Shown one piece after another: positions 33,355 through 45,440 of a stretch of 64,000 bases of DNA. The position numbers and the translations under genes are program-made. The stretch comes from Arachnopeziza araneosa (taxonomy: Eukaryota > Ascomycota > Leotiomycetes > Helotiales > Arachnopezizaceae). Under the pieces are notes generated by a model that had not been told where the DNA came from, made no database searches, and saw only the letters and a program-made list of their open reading frames with translations. The stretch spans positions 1 through 64,000 of the forward strand of contig QYAI01000029.1 in assembly GCA_003988855.1 (NCBI GenBank), read 5' to 3'. Position 1 is the first letter of the stretch. Each line of letters opens with the position of its first letter.

Positions 33355-35006
33355 TCACAAAGCTTGACCAGGGACCGGTTTCCGATTGACAGGTCCTACT
33401 GGGAGAGGACCTGTCGGTGGAGACGAGCTAGGGCCATCGAATTGAACTGGGTTCTTGGGTCTAGAGCCTGGAGCTTGCAGACCTCGATAACCTCCTTGAG
33501 GGGTTGTAGGACGAGATTGTCCTTGAGGAGTCAACGGACGCTGTTGACTATTTGGCGTCAACGGGCGTGGTGCTTGGCTCTGGGGGGTTAAGGGTCGCGA
33601 CTGTTGTGTTTGAGAATATTGTTGAGTGGTATGGATGCCAGCAGGGGCCCGAGGGTTATCCTGTGGGCGAGGCTTGACTGGTCGAGTTGACAAACAGGTT
33701 CGAGGAACGACACCTTGTTGAGAGCGGTCGAGTTTGATACACATCGCCTAGAACGATTAGCAGGTGGAAAACACAGATAGTTGAAACTTACCCATCCATC
33801 ATCGTACTCGTGCAATAGACGAACAAGTTGTCCAGCACGTAACTCGAGTTCGTCCCCCATGGAAGGATTAAAGTCCAATTGAACACGATGAACAGCAGAA
33901 TTCGCGGGACCTCCAGCAGCGGCAATGGCATCACCCATTGGAGTTGACGCAGGGTTCGGGTCCGACGAAGAACTAAATTCGGTACCGGCAGGGCTGGGAG
34001 GGCCCATGAAAGGACCACTCTTCGTGAAATCCATAGGCTTAGGACCACTCTTTGAGGCAGCACGATAGATTTGAGCAGGTGTTTGAGCAACAAGCTCGCC
34101 ACTCGGTCCTAAACCAACGACAGGTGGGCCAAAGGCATTGGTCGCATCAATGGTCTCAGCATGATTTCCGAACGGATTCTCACGGCTATTGGAATGTGAA
34201 GTAGTCGGTCTGGATTCGGGTTCCGAGGTGACAGGCGAGAGAGGAACAAGGGGACTGAGACGCTTCGGTTTGACGGTAAGATCGGGAAGGAATTGCGAGG
34301 TACGCTTGAACGACAGACGCGGAGCAGTGGGTGAAGTGATGCTCTTTGAGCGGAGCATTTCTTGGCCAATTTGTCGCCCGACTCCTTGTTGAGGCTGTGG
34401 TCTCTCGATGGTTTGAAACTCGTGGGAGTCTTGGGAATCGTGAGAGTCATGCGAGAACTTCTCATCTGGTAGCTTCACTCCTCTGGCCGAATTTCGTTTG
34501 CTTCTCTTAAAGCAGAATAATACTAAACCAAGAAGCACTGCGATGCCGAGCAGAAGACCGACAACCAACCCAGCTTTGCTAGAGCCCCCTGAACTTGACG
34601 TTGAAGCAGCAGTTGACGTTGCCGATGCTACTGAGGTCTCGGAGAAGTCGTTGATATCCGATGTAGTCGATGACAGAAGTGAGCTGGTCCCTGTGGTCGG
34701 TGATGTAAGAGCGGCTGCTGAGGTCAAAGTCTGGAGAGTGGTCTGGATCTGGCTGGATAAGGGTGTAGTACTATCAGCAATAATTGTCTGGTCAACCGAA
34801 GTCGATGGTGCAGCTGCTTGTGTAATATCATCCTCCGAACTTGTCTGAGCAGCAGCACCACCCAGTGTTGAATATCCTGCAATATCACCCGTAAAGGTTG
34901 GCGCAGCGGTGACATAGACGACCGAGACGATGGTCTGCTGAGGATCGGGGACAGGCGCAGGCTCTGGATTCGCATGGCGACGATGCAAATGATTATGGGC
35001 ATTCAT
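33355..35006 (-). CDS. Single-pass membrane protein with cytosolic SH3 domain
   Basis: Exons 35006-33792 and 33747-33355; 535 residues. Residues 1-140 are Thr/Ser/Ala-rich, as in O-mannosylated wall sensors; one helix (AGLVVGLLLGIAVLLGLVLF, about 149-168) is followed by basic KRSKR. The cytosolic part is long and Ser/Pro-rich, with an SH3 domain at about 388-445 (HRVQLDFNPSMGDELELRAG, VRLLHEYDDGWAMCIK, GVVPRTCL) interrupted by the 44-bp intron exactly after DDGW. The tail is Pro/Gln-rich with repeated RPLTPQ/RPLTPN units. Comparable proteins (yeast Fus1-like and filamentous SH3 surface proteins) act in polarity, fusion or stress sensing. No clear signal peptide follows the chosen Met, so it may insert by its helix, or a 5' exon is missing. 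Confidence 0.82.
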
Positions 35007-36890
35007 CCTGTCGTTCGTGATGGTAATAGGATTATGGTTAAGATTGGGTAGCGTATGATCTCGTCTCGAGTCGATAAGAGCTCGTCTTACGTGCAGAATT
35101 ATCGCTGGGACGGTCAGTCGGTCGGTCGGTCGCGAAGAATGTAAAGATCGGGGGGAATGGAATCAAGATCAAGGGTAGAGGAGTAGAGAACGTAGTGAAT
35201 GGAAAGTCAACAATCGCAAGTCGATAAAAGAGGGACGACTGGACCGTAGACACGCACTTGGACTTGTCAAAGAGTGGCGAACAGGTAGGAGGAAGAGGGA
35301 GGGCCAGGTGAGTAGATAGATAAAAGAAGGCCGGCCCGGGAGGACGGGAGAGAAGGGTCAAAAATGAGGTTGGCGAGTGGAGGGAGCTGCAGCGGGTTCC
35401 TGGCTAGGCCCGATGCAGCGCCCCTGCCCCCTTCGGTAGGGAAGATTCAAGAATGAAAAAGGGGGTCTACCCAATCAGCCCCAACCAAAATGAAATGAAG
35501 CGACCAGCGTTTACGCGCCTTCGCCTATTTCGAGAAACAAGGGAATAAGCTGAACTGCCCCAGAAACATCGCCAGAAACATGCATTCTTCATCCTCCGTC
35601 CTCCCTCCCTCCCTCGTAACCTGTTCTACAACCCTCCACTGCACGCAGATATGATCGCCCACATAAGGCCCGTTACAAGAAATGCCCGCTCTGGGAATCC
35701 AAGCGCTGCAGCAACAGTGGTGATTCTGCACTGATTTATCTACCCACGGCCCCAATATATCGATTGGGCAATGGGGCTGCTGTTTCCTGTCTCCCTCCCT
35801 CTGCCGTTTCTTCCACCCCCCTGAGAATGGCGTTGAGGCGTGAGCTTACAATCTCCATCACCGCTCTCCCGTCAGCATCAATAGCCTGGCAATCATCGTA
35901 CCGCAGCTTCACGTCACATCGGAAGACGCTCGCGACGGTGGTTATTTTAAGCTGTCGATAGTCGCTATCACATCGCACATCGCCATCATGGTGCAGGTTG
36001 CCTTTCACGGGAAGAGGATCGATGTTTCGTGTTGTTGTTGCGGAGATCGACACGTCTCATTCGAGGAAGACATGACGTTTGCCTGATTGCCGCAGCAGAT
36101 AACACGGCATCTCTGTATCGCCGTGTGCGTGCGTGCGTGCGTGCGTGCATCCCGTTGAGGATAGGGATGGTGGTCGGTCCCCAACCGTCCTGCCAGAGGA
36201 TTGGAATAAATCGAAACCACGGAAACGGCGGGCACGTGAGGTGAGCATCACGTGCACCCCTGCCAAGCACTCATATCACAATGTCTCAGTCGGAAGGATT
36301 CTCATCTTCTTTCTGGTGGAATTATTGATTCTTATTCCATTTATGCGTTCACAACCGTGATCCTCCTCCTCCGAAGAAGCTATTGACAATGGCGCAAATC
36401 CACCCCGGTATAGATCGCAAGACGACCCCTCTTGTCTGTGGGCTACACCAGTCTGAGCCATCAAAGTCCTCGATACCGTGTGAAGGCCCATTTTCTGGAT
36501 ATCCATCCTTTGTTGCTAGTCATGCAATTGCTTTTTCGTCCTGTGCACACTGCTTGTCTTGTATTAGCTTTCCATGTGCAGCCGGTTCTAGAGCACAAAC
36601 TACAGGAGTGGTCTCCTGTCTTGCTTGACCTGGCCAGTTGTCCCTCCTAAATGGTCGTGTGCTGCTCTACTCCATTAGCCATGTCCAACCCCTATGTATT
36701 TGTGTCTTCAAACCTTCAAACCATGCAGGGGTTCCCCACGCATTTTCACCAATTCCATCAGTCCACCAAACTTATCCTTGAGCTCAAGTCATAGCCCAAT
36801 CTCAATGTACGCGCCCGACTTTCAAAGATCCAACCCGGTAGAGTTCTTTTTCCTCTCCGTTTTCACAATGTCGAACCGCATTTCCGTCAC
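35007..36890. other. 1.9-kb intergenic region
   Basis: Promoter side of the SH3 gene and 3' flank of the next small gene. It has a (TGCG)n microsatellite at 36125-36148, which creates the short frames on both strands here. No gene recognised. Confidence 0.5.
36125..36148. repeat. (TGCG)n microsatellite
   Basis: Six perfect TGCG units, the last followed by CATCC. Confidence 0.9.
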
Positions 36891-37298
36891 TCAGAACTCC
36901 CCCTCCCTCCTACCCAGAAAAAACTTCCAGTCTTTCAAATTTGTATCCAGCCATTGTCCATCCGAGAAGAGGACACTCAAAATAGCCAGATTGTACCCAC
37001 GTCGAAATGCCTCCTCGGCGGTCCCACCCATCTCGCTGTATCGCTCCTCGGGCTCCTCGAGGGAGCGGTGGGCGAAGTGGGCGCGCGTCGCGGAGCGGAA
37101 ACCAGCGGTGAATGCGGTAGCGTGGTCTTCGCGGGAGAGGACGGGCGGGATCGGATTCTCTTCATTGTAGGTGAGCGCGTAGCACTTTCAGCGTTAGTTT
37201 TTTACGCTGGGACACTCAAACGGAAAGGGGCTTACGCGAGAGTCGGTAATGTCGATTGACGTTGAAGTCGTGACATTGTTATTCTGTGCTTGAGACAT
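36891..37298 (-). CDS. Small hypothetical protein, 118 residues
   Basis: Exons 37298-37236 and 37184-36891, separated by a 51-bp intron with donor GTAAGC, branch CTAACGC and acceptor AAAG. Exon 2 is a GC-rich, well-formed frame (PPVLSREDHATAFTAGFRSA, EERYSEMGGTAEEAFRRGYN) with strong coding composition, unlike its surroundings. The product looks soluble and largely helical; exon 1 is Asn/Thr/Ser-rich. I do not recognise a family. Start is the Met of MSQAQNNN. Confidence 0.6.
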
Positions 37299-37633
37299 TG
37301 AAATTTTTGATTTTCGAATTTGGAGTTGGAGATTGTGCTTGTTTAGTTGCTCACATGAAAGTTCGAGATGGGAGTTGTTTTGACAGACGGTTTGTGGGTT
37401 GGACATATGCAACAACATCATTCAAAAATCCTACTCCGCAATATGCACGAAAAGCGATCACATCAACCTACACGAATCAGATCTTGAAGACACAATCAGA
37501 CTCAGGGTATCAGACTTTGGTTTACTAAGGCATTGCTTGTATTCTACCGACTAGACTTTCACTACCTATTCATACAGAAACCCATACAAGATCTGATGTT
37601 GAGGAGGGGAGACCCAAGGGGATGGCTGCCGCT
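37299..37633. other. Short intergenic stretch
   Basis: Nothing beyond probable promoter of the small gene and 3' end of the next one. Confidence 0.4.
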
Positions 37634-38922
37634 CTAGACATTGCCGAAGAGAGTGTTCTTGAGAAGAGAAGAGCCCGGCCGGTTGAGTCCCATCGAAGCA
37701 ACCTCAGGGTAGCCTCGTCCCTGGCCAAGATATGGATAAGTTTCCATCATCTCCGAGTAATCTTTCCAATATTTGGGAGGTTCGATAAGAGATGAATTTC
37801 CATATCGACCCAGACGTCGACCTCCCATCCTGTCCACAATCTGACCGATGATAGCCAACGCACCGGGTCGAGCTACAAGCTCCTTGAGATTGTCCACAGC
37901 CCACTCCTCAGAGACATCACTGCGGCTGAAACGACCTGCTCCGACCCACGTACGGGCCGCTTGTATCTTGAAAAGGGACTCAACCGCTAGCTCCAGCCGC
38001 GATTCTTCCTCGCTTGATAGCTCCCTTTGTTCATCGACGGATTCTCTCTTGATCTTCGTACCATTCTCAAGTTTGCGAACCACTTCCCGCCGTTTTAGAC
38101 CTTCAAATGCTTTTTCTTCCTCAGCTGACTGGCGCACGTTGATGGACTTCTTTTGCTCACCTTTCTTTTCTGCTGCAACAATGTGTTTCTGCATTTGATA
38201 TTTATGCTCGAAAGACTCTTCGTGTCTTCCAGAAACTTTCTGGGCATGGTCCTTAGGACCAAGACCTGCGTCCTCGTTTATCATATCACTGACGGCATCT
38301 ATGTCTCTGTCAATATGTCCACTTTGTTCAAAAATTTATCTCTAAACATACGTTTGTAACCACGAACATAAGCACTCGTCTTCTCAACAGTATCGTGCAC
38401 CTTCTCCTTCACTTTACCCTTGCCCTTAGCCGTAGACTTGGATTTTGACAGTCCTGCCTTCCCCTTCCCCTTCTCTTTAAAACGCCACGGCTGCTCCTCA
38501 GAATCCGAATCCGAAACCCAAGAAATAGGCTCCGACGCAAGCTCTTCCAAGGTCATCCTTCCTTTTCTTGAATGCAAGGTTCTGTTGGAGCCGGTATCTG
38601 AACCGGCATCAAACTCAGGATCAGAATCGAAATCTGGGGTTAGCGCTCCGGCTCGAGATGACTTGCCGCAGCTACCATGTGAACAATCGGCATGATGATT
38701 CGGGATGGTGTTGCTCGGCTGCAGAATCTGTCTGGGCGTGAATAGGTTCTGAGAGAGTCTCGAATGGCCTGGGAAAAAATCTGCGTAACGGTCGTTGGCG
38801 TGAGTTTCTAAGATTGGACTGCTATAATTGGGCAGCCAAGTATCAGAGTGGCTGCCATGACGGCTCATAGAGAAGCTGGGGTTTAATCGAAGGGGTCTGT
38901 CGAGGAAGTGTTCCATTTTCAA
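37634..38922 (-). CDS. Hypothetical nuclear-type protein, 413 residues
   Basis: Exons 38922-38352 and 38304-37634; sum divisible by three. The 47-bp intron has a GTATGT donor and an ACAGAG acceptor, giving GYK-HIDAVSDMINED across the junction. N-terminal 110 residues are polar and Pro/Ser/His-rich; then an acidic segment (DFDSDPEFDAGSDTGSN), SDSDSEEQPWRF and a Lys/Gly-rich stretch (KEKGKGKAGLSKSKSTAKGK) resembling a nuclear localisation region. Exon 2 is charged and predicted helical or coiled (AAEKKGEQKK, AEEEKAFEGLKRREVVRKLE) and ends with a more globular part (AVESLFKIQAARTWVGAGRF, LVARPGALAIIGQIVDRMGG). No named domain recognised. A second Met (MEHFLD) lies two codons in. Confidence 0.6.
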
Positions 38923-39800
38923 GGTGCGGCTTGTTGTGTAGGGAGTATGCTTGCCCTGTACCGTAGAGATGGCGGGTGTGAGTCAAGAAGATAGTGGATG
39001 AGGATAGAGAATCAAGTCAGAGGAGGCCAAAAACCTTGTTTTATAGAAAGAGATTGAAGCATCTGATTCTTCAAAATAAATCATGATTCAAGTTCAAAGT
39101 GTGAGGGGTGAATCACGACAAAAGGTGCCGGAATGTTCATTGCTCCAACTGTAGAGGATGATTCAAACATCTGAAGCAGCTCGGTGATTCATTTATGAGT
39201 GTTGCATCGAAACAGAATGATTATTTTTAATAGGCCAAGAGAAATTTGCTCGAATATGCATCCACGTTGCATCTATCATGAAAATGATGCCTTGAGCAGG
39301 TGAGAGATTCCCTCCAGCTCTCTTTATCTTACTTGGACTTGCTCGCTCGGGAATATTAACCCTTTGCATTTTTACTAAAAGCAACGAAGAAAAGTTCTCG
39401 CCATCAAATGAGTTGAGATAATGGCATCAGGTCTCTATTTACTGCACAGATTTTAATTCTTTTGCAACTCATTTAGAGTCTGGTCTGTGAGCAATGGAGA
39501 GATTATCTGCATGAACGGTGTGATTGAAAGATTGATTTCTTCGAGGCTCTGTTTTATTTTCCGTCTTGCCAAAGATATCTCGACTTCGACTACTCTACTC
39601 CGAAATGTATTACATCAAATCTCATAGCACAATTGCGTAATGGTTAAGAACACAAATATACATTGTAAAACTCTGCGATTCTGACTTAGCCTTGTTACAA
39701 AAAGATCTTCATGCGTTCCACCGATTTATCACTTCGCCATCTTTCCCCTGCAACTACCTCCCTCTGGATGCAATTTGATAAAATTCAGGTAATGTGTTCT
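38923..39800. other. Intergenic, AT-rich
   Basis: About 0.9 kb; nothing recognised. A 63-codon frame at 39193-39384 (minus) has no features. Confidence 0.5.
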
Positions 39801-40213
39801 TCAAGTAACTGCTGCGACTTCCCCGGTCTCCTGATCCACCGTAAATAGGCTGTTCTCTTCGTCGATTTTGGTCTCCTTGATTTTGGCGCACGATTTCGAC
39901 TCCTCTTCACCCCCAATTTGCAAGTTCTCAAACTGAGCCACTGCTTCCTTCTCAGCATCGCGATCTGAGTCATATTAATTAATAATTAAAACCTTTGAAA
40001 GAATCCAAAAAGCAACTCACGTATTGTACGGCTCTTCGATTTCCCACTCACATCCTCTACTCGGGTTTTAGTTACCGCAGGGGCTGATTCAAAGATTTTC
40101 TTCTTGCTGTTTTTTATTGGGGGAAAGTCAAAGTCAAAGGTTGCGTTAGCTAAGGTGAAGGAGGAGAGAGGTTTCGGAGCTGGTTGGGACTGTGGGAGGT
40201 TGGCTTTCGTCAT
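39801..40213 (-). CDS. Small hypothetical protein, 118 residues
   Basis: Exons 40213-40021 and 39964-39801 with a 56-bp intron (donor GTGAGT, acceptor CTCAG). The junction gives SRTI-HRDAEKEAVAQF. N-terminal half: Pro/Ser-rich then basic (IKNSKKKIFESA, KTRVEDVSGKSKSRTI). C-terminal half is acidic and helical (HRDAEKEAVAQFENLQIGG), ending FTVDQETGEVAAVT. No family recognised. The clean in-frame splice and compositional change at the exon border support a real gene. Confidence 0.55.
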
Positions 40214-41480
40214 TTTTGGCTTTAATCAAGTATGATTGTCGATTTTGTGTGCGAGATTGTATTGTAGAGGAAGATGATGGCATATCTAGATCAGTTATTT
40301 TATGAAGCTATGGGGCGAATGGAAAGAGAGTTGGGATTCATGGCTAGTCGAAAAGGCTTGTGGATCAGAGCAGAGTTGTTATTTTCTTGTAACAACAGAG
40401 CAATCATATACAGAGATAATGTTTTTTATGTTGCAAGTGCGAAGCAAAGAAGGAGGACCATTGTCCGAAGCACTCATCTACTACCACCAGGTATATAATA
40501 TTCTCGCTCCACGCCAAGAACCTCATTTGTTTAACGGTTATCCGCTGTTAAATAAGAGCCCACACGAGGGGTCCCTTGGAGGGTCCCCCACAATAAAAAG
40601 TCAGAAACCCCGGGACGGGGTTTTTTCTTCCACTTCGGTGGTTTCGTTTTTTGCTACTTTGAGCTATGATATTTGGTTATATTTTAATTTCACATCTGCA
40701 ATCGTCCTCAATTTTCCACCCATCTAGCGACACTCTCAAACTTCCAAAACATATATCCCTTGAACTCGGGCTCGAATGTGAAACTTACCACAAGCTTACC
40801 TTTCTGGTTGTCTTGTTTCAACACGTTATTACAGCTTCTTCGTTGTAGTGCGGAGTATTGGCCTTGGGACACCTTTTTTGGATTACAAATTTGATGAGTA
40901 TAGCATTAGCTAGAGAATTCGTGTCCTCTAGTGTAGCCAGCTTGCTACATTAGAGCTCTCCGCCGCCACACACTTTACTACTGCCAAATACTTTACTGCT
41001 ACCAAATAAGTTACTGCTGCCAAACACTTTACTACTGCCCAAGCTCTCAACGCTCTTAAATCTCCTACTACTATCGAATCTCGTCCTGCCATCTAATCTC
41101 CTATTAACTTAACATTTTTCGCTTAGTAGAGCTAACTTCTTCAGAAACATTGTCAAGTTGCATATAACAGATCTGTAAGGGAAAGCACTTTCAATAGGGT
41201 GGGAGTTCATTCTCGACAGAGAGAAGGTTGATTCAGGCCGTATCGAGAGATAAGGAAAGTTTGGATAGAAACTTTATCTGACATAATAAACTCTTATTAA
41301 GGGTTTAGGCAATGGAAATAAGGTCGATTTAGTTTGAATACACCGTGAAAACGACGCCAAGATTTGATAAAACAGGGATTACAGTTAGCTCGTAAGCTGT
41401 GAAGTCAAATCAGATGCCCACTCCTTGTTGACGAAAAGGAATCTTGAGTCTCCTGCGTAACCCACACAGTCAGAGCAGTT
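40214..41480. other. Intergenic with 18-bp tandem repeat
   Basis: AT-rich 1.27 kb. Frames around 40274-40848 show no motif. A four-unit 18-bp repeat lies at 40971-41042. Confidence 0.5.
40971..41042 (+). repeat. 18-bp tandem repeat, four units
   Basis: Units CACTTTACTACTGCCAAA, TACTTTACTGCTACCAAA, TAAGTTACTGCTGCCAAA, CACTTTACTACTGCCCAA. The 18-bp period keeps frame, so a former coding origin is possible. Confidence 0.85.
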
Positions 41481-42739
41481 CTAAGCTTCTCGACTCTTGC
41501 GGTAGCTGGCCTGCAAATGCTTCATCAGCAACCTTCTATGCGGAGAATCCTTCGGAGCGACGTACTTCTTGTTCGACTTGAAGGCCATCAACAACTGGTG
41601 CAAGTTCGCTGAGGATTTCATATGCCTTCTTGTGGTATTCGAGTTGAGCTGCGATCAAGTCTGCGAGGTTTCTGAGCGGCTCTGGGGTATCAAGGACCTA
41701 GTCTTGTTAACACAGCACGTATCGAAATACAAAGACTACTGACATTCTTCATAACACCAACGGCTTCCTCTGTTTGACCAACGAATTCGTCCTCAGCCTG
41801 CTCAATCTCCACTCTAGCTTCCTCACTTGCAGCCTCTTCATCAAGTCCATCATGGGCCTTGGCAGCCTGTCCAGGTAATTTCCAGCCTGGGCTCTTGGCC
41901 TTTGCCTTTGCAGCATCCAGCATCAATCTTGAGTTCTCGACGCCCTTCCTGGCTCGAGTTGCAAACATCAGATTTGTGTTCAGAGTTGTACTCCAGCCCG
42001 CAAGGAAGCGACTTTGGATCTGGGAATCTTGTGCAAGACGGGCTTCGCCAACGCGTTCACTAGCCAGAGCATACTTCTCAAGAGCCGTAGCAAGTGGGTC
42101 TTCTCCGGCGCCCGAGTGCTGTTGTTGTAGAAGCTGGCTACTTGCTAAACTGGCACGCGCGATAGCATGATTAAATGTCTTTGGCTGTGGTTTTGCGGAT
42201 GGGGGAGCTGTAAAAGCTGCTTGGGCTTCGGCAGGTGAGGTAGCCGTTGAAAGGAGATGTACTTTCTCGCTGACTGTACGACCAAGATCTCCGAAGCTCT
42301 CCTTAATGTTTGCAGGGTAATCGTAGGCTTCGTGGGAGTATTGCGAGCTGCAGAACATCAGCCTTGTCTGTCCATAGCTTAGGGATGCTGATTACTCACG
42401 TAACCTGCAGCATCTTCTGATGGACCTGTTTTAAGGCATCGACCCTCTTCTCCAACTCGATGTAATCAGGAGGTAGTTGAGTCTGGATACAAATTAGTAA
42501 ATTGAGCCTCTGATAGATAAACAACTTTCTGACCTTATCCTCAGCCTGTCCGAGCTGTTCCTTTACATATTGCTGTGTGCGAGCCGCGAAAGGAGTGAAA
42601 TTCGCCCTATGATCCCAAAATTAGCATATTAGAGTGTCAAGGCAGCAAATAAACAGCTTCGAAAGTTGTTATTGCGCGTTGCTTCAACGACATACGAGAA
42701 GTTCTTTCCGAATGTTCCAAATGCTTTAAAGTTATCCAT
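41481..42739 (-). CDS. BAR-domain protein (Gvp36-like)
   Basis: Six exons: 42739-42696, 42606-42534, 42482-42400, 42347-41744, 41697-41566, 41510-41481; 321 residues. BAR domains bend membranes; the yeast relative Gvp36 works in vesicle traffic and vacuole maintenance. The family N terminus DNFKAFGTFGKNFS is followed by helical blocks EQLGQAEDKTQLPPDYIELE, VDALKQVHQKMLQVT and SHEAYDYPANIKESFGDLGR. Residues 185-250 give a long amphipathic helix with many Ala/Arg, and the end is VLDTPEPLRNLADLIAAQLE, typical of Gvp36 homologues. Every junction joins in frame and the sum is divisible by three. The most 5' splits are typical of small fungal introns. An upstream in-frame Met at 42835 is less likely. 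Confidence 0.88.
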
Positions 42740-43166
42740 CGTGTTGAAAGGAGATACTTGAAATGATAGGAAGGAGAATCGAGATGTCTTTGTATCTGGA
42801 AGTTGGGTTGTGTCGTCGTCAACTGTCGAAGACATCCTGGGCGAGGATCAGCCAGCCAAAGGCTCACAAGGCTTTCACGTGATAGAGTTTGAATGTAATC
42901 AAGACCCTGGTGCAACACTCGCAAATACGAGATTTTGAATTTGGTAGGATTCAGGCGTAGTAGTTTTGATTTTCTGATTGAACCTTGATGGGGATTTTCA
43001 AAAGGGAAGTTGTGATGATTTCAGAGAAGGCATTCACGTTATATCTGAAACTCTAAATCGTCATGTAAGTGATATTAATTCAAACCTCCTGTCTATTTTG
43101 ATGAGCGCTATACTTGCTTTGATAGGACTCCAAGACTTTTAAACCGCCCTGATATCACTTTTATGT
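42740..43166. other. Intergenic
   Basis: Promoter side of the BAR gene and 3' end of NAGS. Nothing else recognised. Confidence 0.4.
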
Positions 43167-45440
43167 CTAGTCTAAAACGGATTTGTTGTCAGCCCAGGAA
43201 GGCTCAATCGTTTTGCACACACGCTCGTAATCATGAAAGCGCTGCGTATCCATAGTCAATTCTGGCGTAGTCCAGAACATAGTCCATCCGGTATCAGGGA
43301 GCTTCCAAGTCCCTCTTGACCTCTCAAAATACCACTTGTTTACTGGATTTGTCTTCCTTGAACGCCAAACAACACCATCAGGGAAACATTCCCGAACCAT
43401 TGCCTTGAATATCAAATCTGCAACGCCACCATTTCCCTGTGATCTTTTGAGAACCGCGAATTTATCAAGATAAGGCACCATACGTGCTCGACTTTCTGGT
43501 GAACCGTCGTCTGGCACGCCTGGTGGAAGCTCCCATGTCAATAAAGCACCACCTTCGTATTCTCCTGCAACGATGACACCCGCAATTCGATCATTAACGC
43601 GGTCAAGATAGGCTTGAACGTCCAACTTTCTGCCAAACGAGTCTTCGATGAGATGAACAAGGCGAGGAAGGTCTATTTGTGAACTGGTTAAGGTCAAACG
43701 AGGTTGTCCTTTAATTGGGGGTTGCCAAGCGCTCATTTTTGGATCTGGAAAATTGGTAACAGATATTCCATGCTTAACAAACGTTGTTGGAGTAATGCTC
43801 TTTGCGGGTGAGGGATACTCAGTACGCTGGCCAAGGCGGCCTACAGGAAGCGATGAGGAGAACACAGGCTTGTCTGTTAGGAGGTTATGGATCAAAGGAT
43901 TTCGTTGTCGACGTGTACCGACTCTAGCTGGCTGAAATTGGGACTCTTTACCTGAGTTCGCTGCTTCCTCAGGACTAGTCATCAACGCAGATGAAGTTGG
44001 TGGCAACAAAGATAAAACTTGACGTGCTAACTGAAGATTTTGTAGGTGATGCCAGTTCTCACCCATCGGCTTTTCTGATTCTGATAGATTCTCAGCAGAG
44101 GGATGGGGTCCGCCAAACTCCATTTCAACAAACTTGGAGAAAGGGTTGCTAGAAGCAAGATCTGATAATGATTTCATCTCTGGCTGATTCCGATCTGGAA
44201 GTCCTCCCATGACCCGTGAATTGGTCAGAAGATCCGCTTTTGCGGATTCAAACTCTTGCTCCATATTCAAGAACACATGATAACCACCTTCTCGATGAGA
44301 GGCTGGTATGCCTCCAAGAGGATCCAGAATGATGAGCCTATCCAGTGAAACTTCTTCTTTCAACGCACGCATTCTCTCTTGCACCAAATTTGGATCCTCA
44401 TCCTGTAGTAATTCCGACGGTAATCCAGCGAATTCCCGAGTAAGAGCAATAATTATATCACTGGCATGCACTATTTGAGCTTTCTGAGTGACGTCTGTGT
44501 ACCCAACACAGGGAATAACAGGTATAACGCCACGTTTGAGCGGAGTCATCAACAACTTTCGCAGAGTGATGTGCACCTTGGAAGATATATGGCCAGGTTG
44601 AGTGGATTGTTCACTAATTCCAATCACATTATCGACCAACCTAGCTCCTTTGTTTCCATTGTTGTTGTCAATTGCTGTAACGATTCGGTTTGCTTGCTCG
44701 GCTTCCACTGCTCTCCATCTCGAACCTTGAGTCTCCGCAGCGGAAGGTAGCCCATTCTCGATGTTACAATCTACCACCACTACACTGAGTAGACCAAGTC
44801 TCTCAAGTTGAGATAACGTTTTCCCAATTCCATCAATGGTTTCGTCAACGAGCGTCTGGGGCGCTCTGATCTTAACTAGAGCAATATGCAACTGCAATTC
44901 CTCAATAAGTTTGGCTGGCTTTCCTGGATTCTGCACAAACTTTGGGCTCTCTTCTACCGCAGCAGGTCCATAAAAGCTTCCGAGATTCACGCCACAGGTA
45001 TTTCTCTTTACAGCACTCGTCTTCGATGTTGAGAGTTTCGACGGGGTAAAGTTACGAATGTAGGATCGGGCATCTCGTTTCGTCGCGGAGGAGTGTAAAA
45101 CAGATAGAAAAAAATCCTAGCAGGTATCAGAACTACTATATGAGGCATGCACAAGAGATGTACCTTGTCGAGAGCCTTGGCTTCCTTCTTCGCCCTGTGC
45201 TGACTCTCCAAGTCCTTGACATGCTCTCTAGCCAACTCTTCTCTCAATTGACTACCGACTTCCCTTTCCGTTCCAAATTCTCTTTTGGTCTCCTCTCCTT
45301 CCCATCCAGAAGGTCTGCTATTTTTCGTCCAAGATTGTATCTATTCGTGTCAGCACAATTCACCGCTGAGTCCACTCACTGACTACTCTATGACCAACCA
45401 CTTGTTTGCCCTTTGCAGAGGCTAACTTTTGGATATTCAT
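43167..45440 (-). CDS. ARG2: N-acetylglutamate synthase, mitochondrial
   Basis: Exons 45440-45384, 45340-45164, 45116-43167; 727 residues. NAGS makes N-acetylglutamate from glutamate and acetyl-CoA, the first step of arginine synthesis, in the mitochondrial matrix. The middle is an amino-acid-kinase-like fold (ALVKIRAPQTLVDETIDGIG, GVIPVIPCVGYTDVTQKAQI, SLDRLIILDPLGGIPA) and the C-terminal ~160 residues are the NAT-like domain (PRLVHLIEDSFGRKLDVQAY, AGVIVAGEYEGGALLTWELP, FAVLKRSQGNGGVADLIFKA, NPVNKWYFERSRGTWKLP). This layout fits fungal Arg2. Exon 1 codes for 19 residues rich in Lys/Gln/Val that fit a presequence, and the next exon adds a charged Arg/Glu-rich stretch. The LHSSATKRDARSYI block is conserved in NAGS. 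Divergent from the HIBADH-like gene. Confidence 0.92.

Noticed and set aside
38301..38352. Apparent 2-bp insertion breaking the 413-residue gene (KVDI / DRDIDAV)
   Set aside because: A 47-bp intron with a GTATGT donor at 38351 and an AG acceptor at 38305 joins the frames and makes the total divisible by three, so no lesion is needed.
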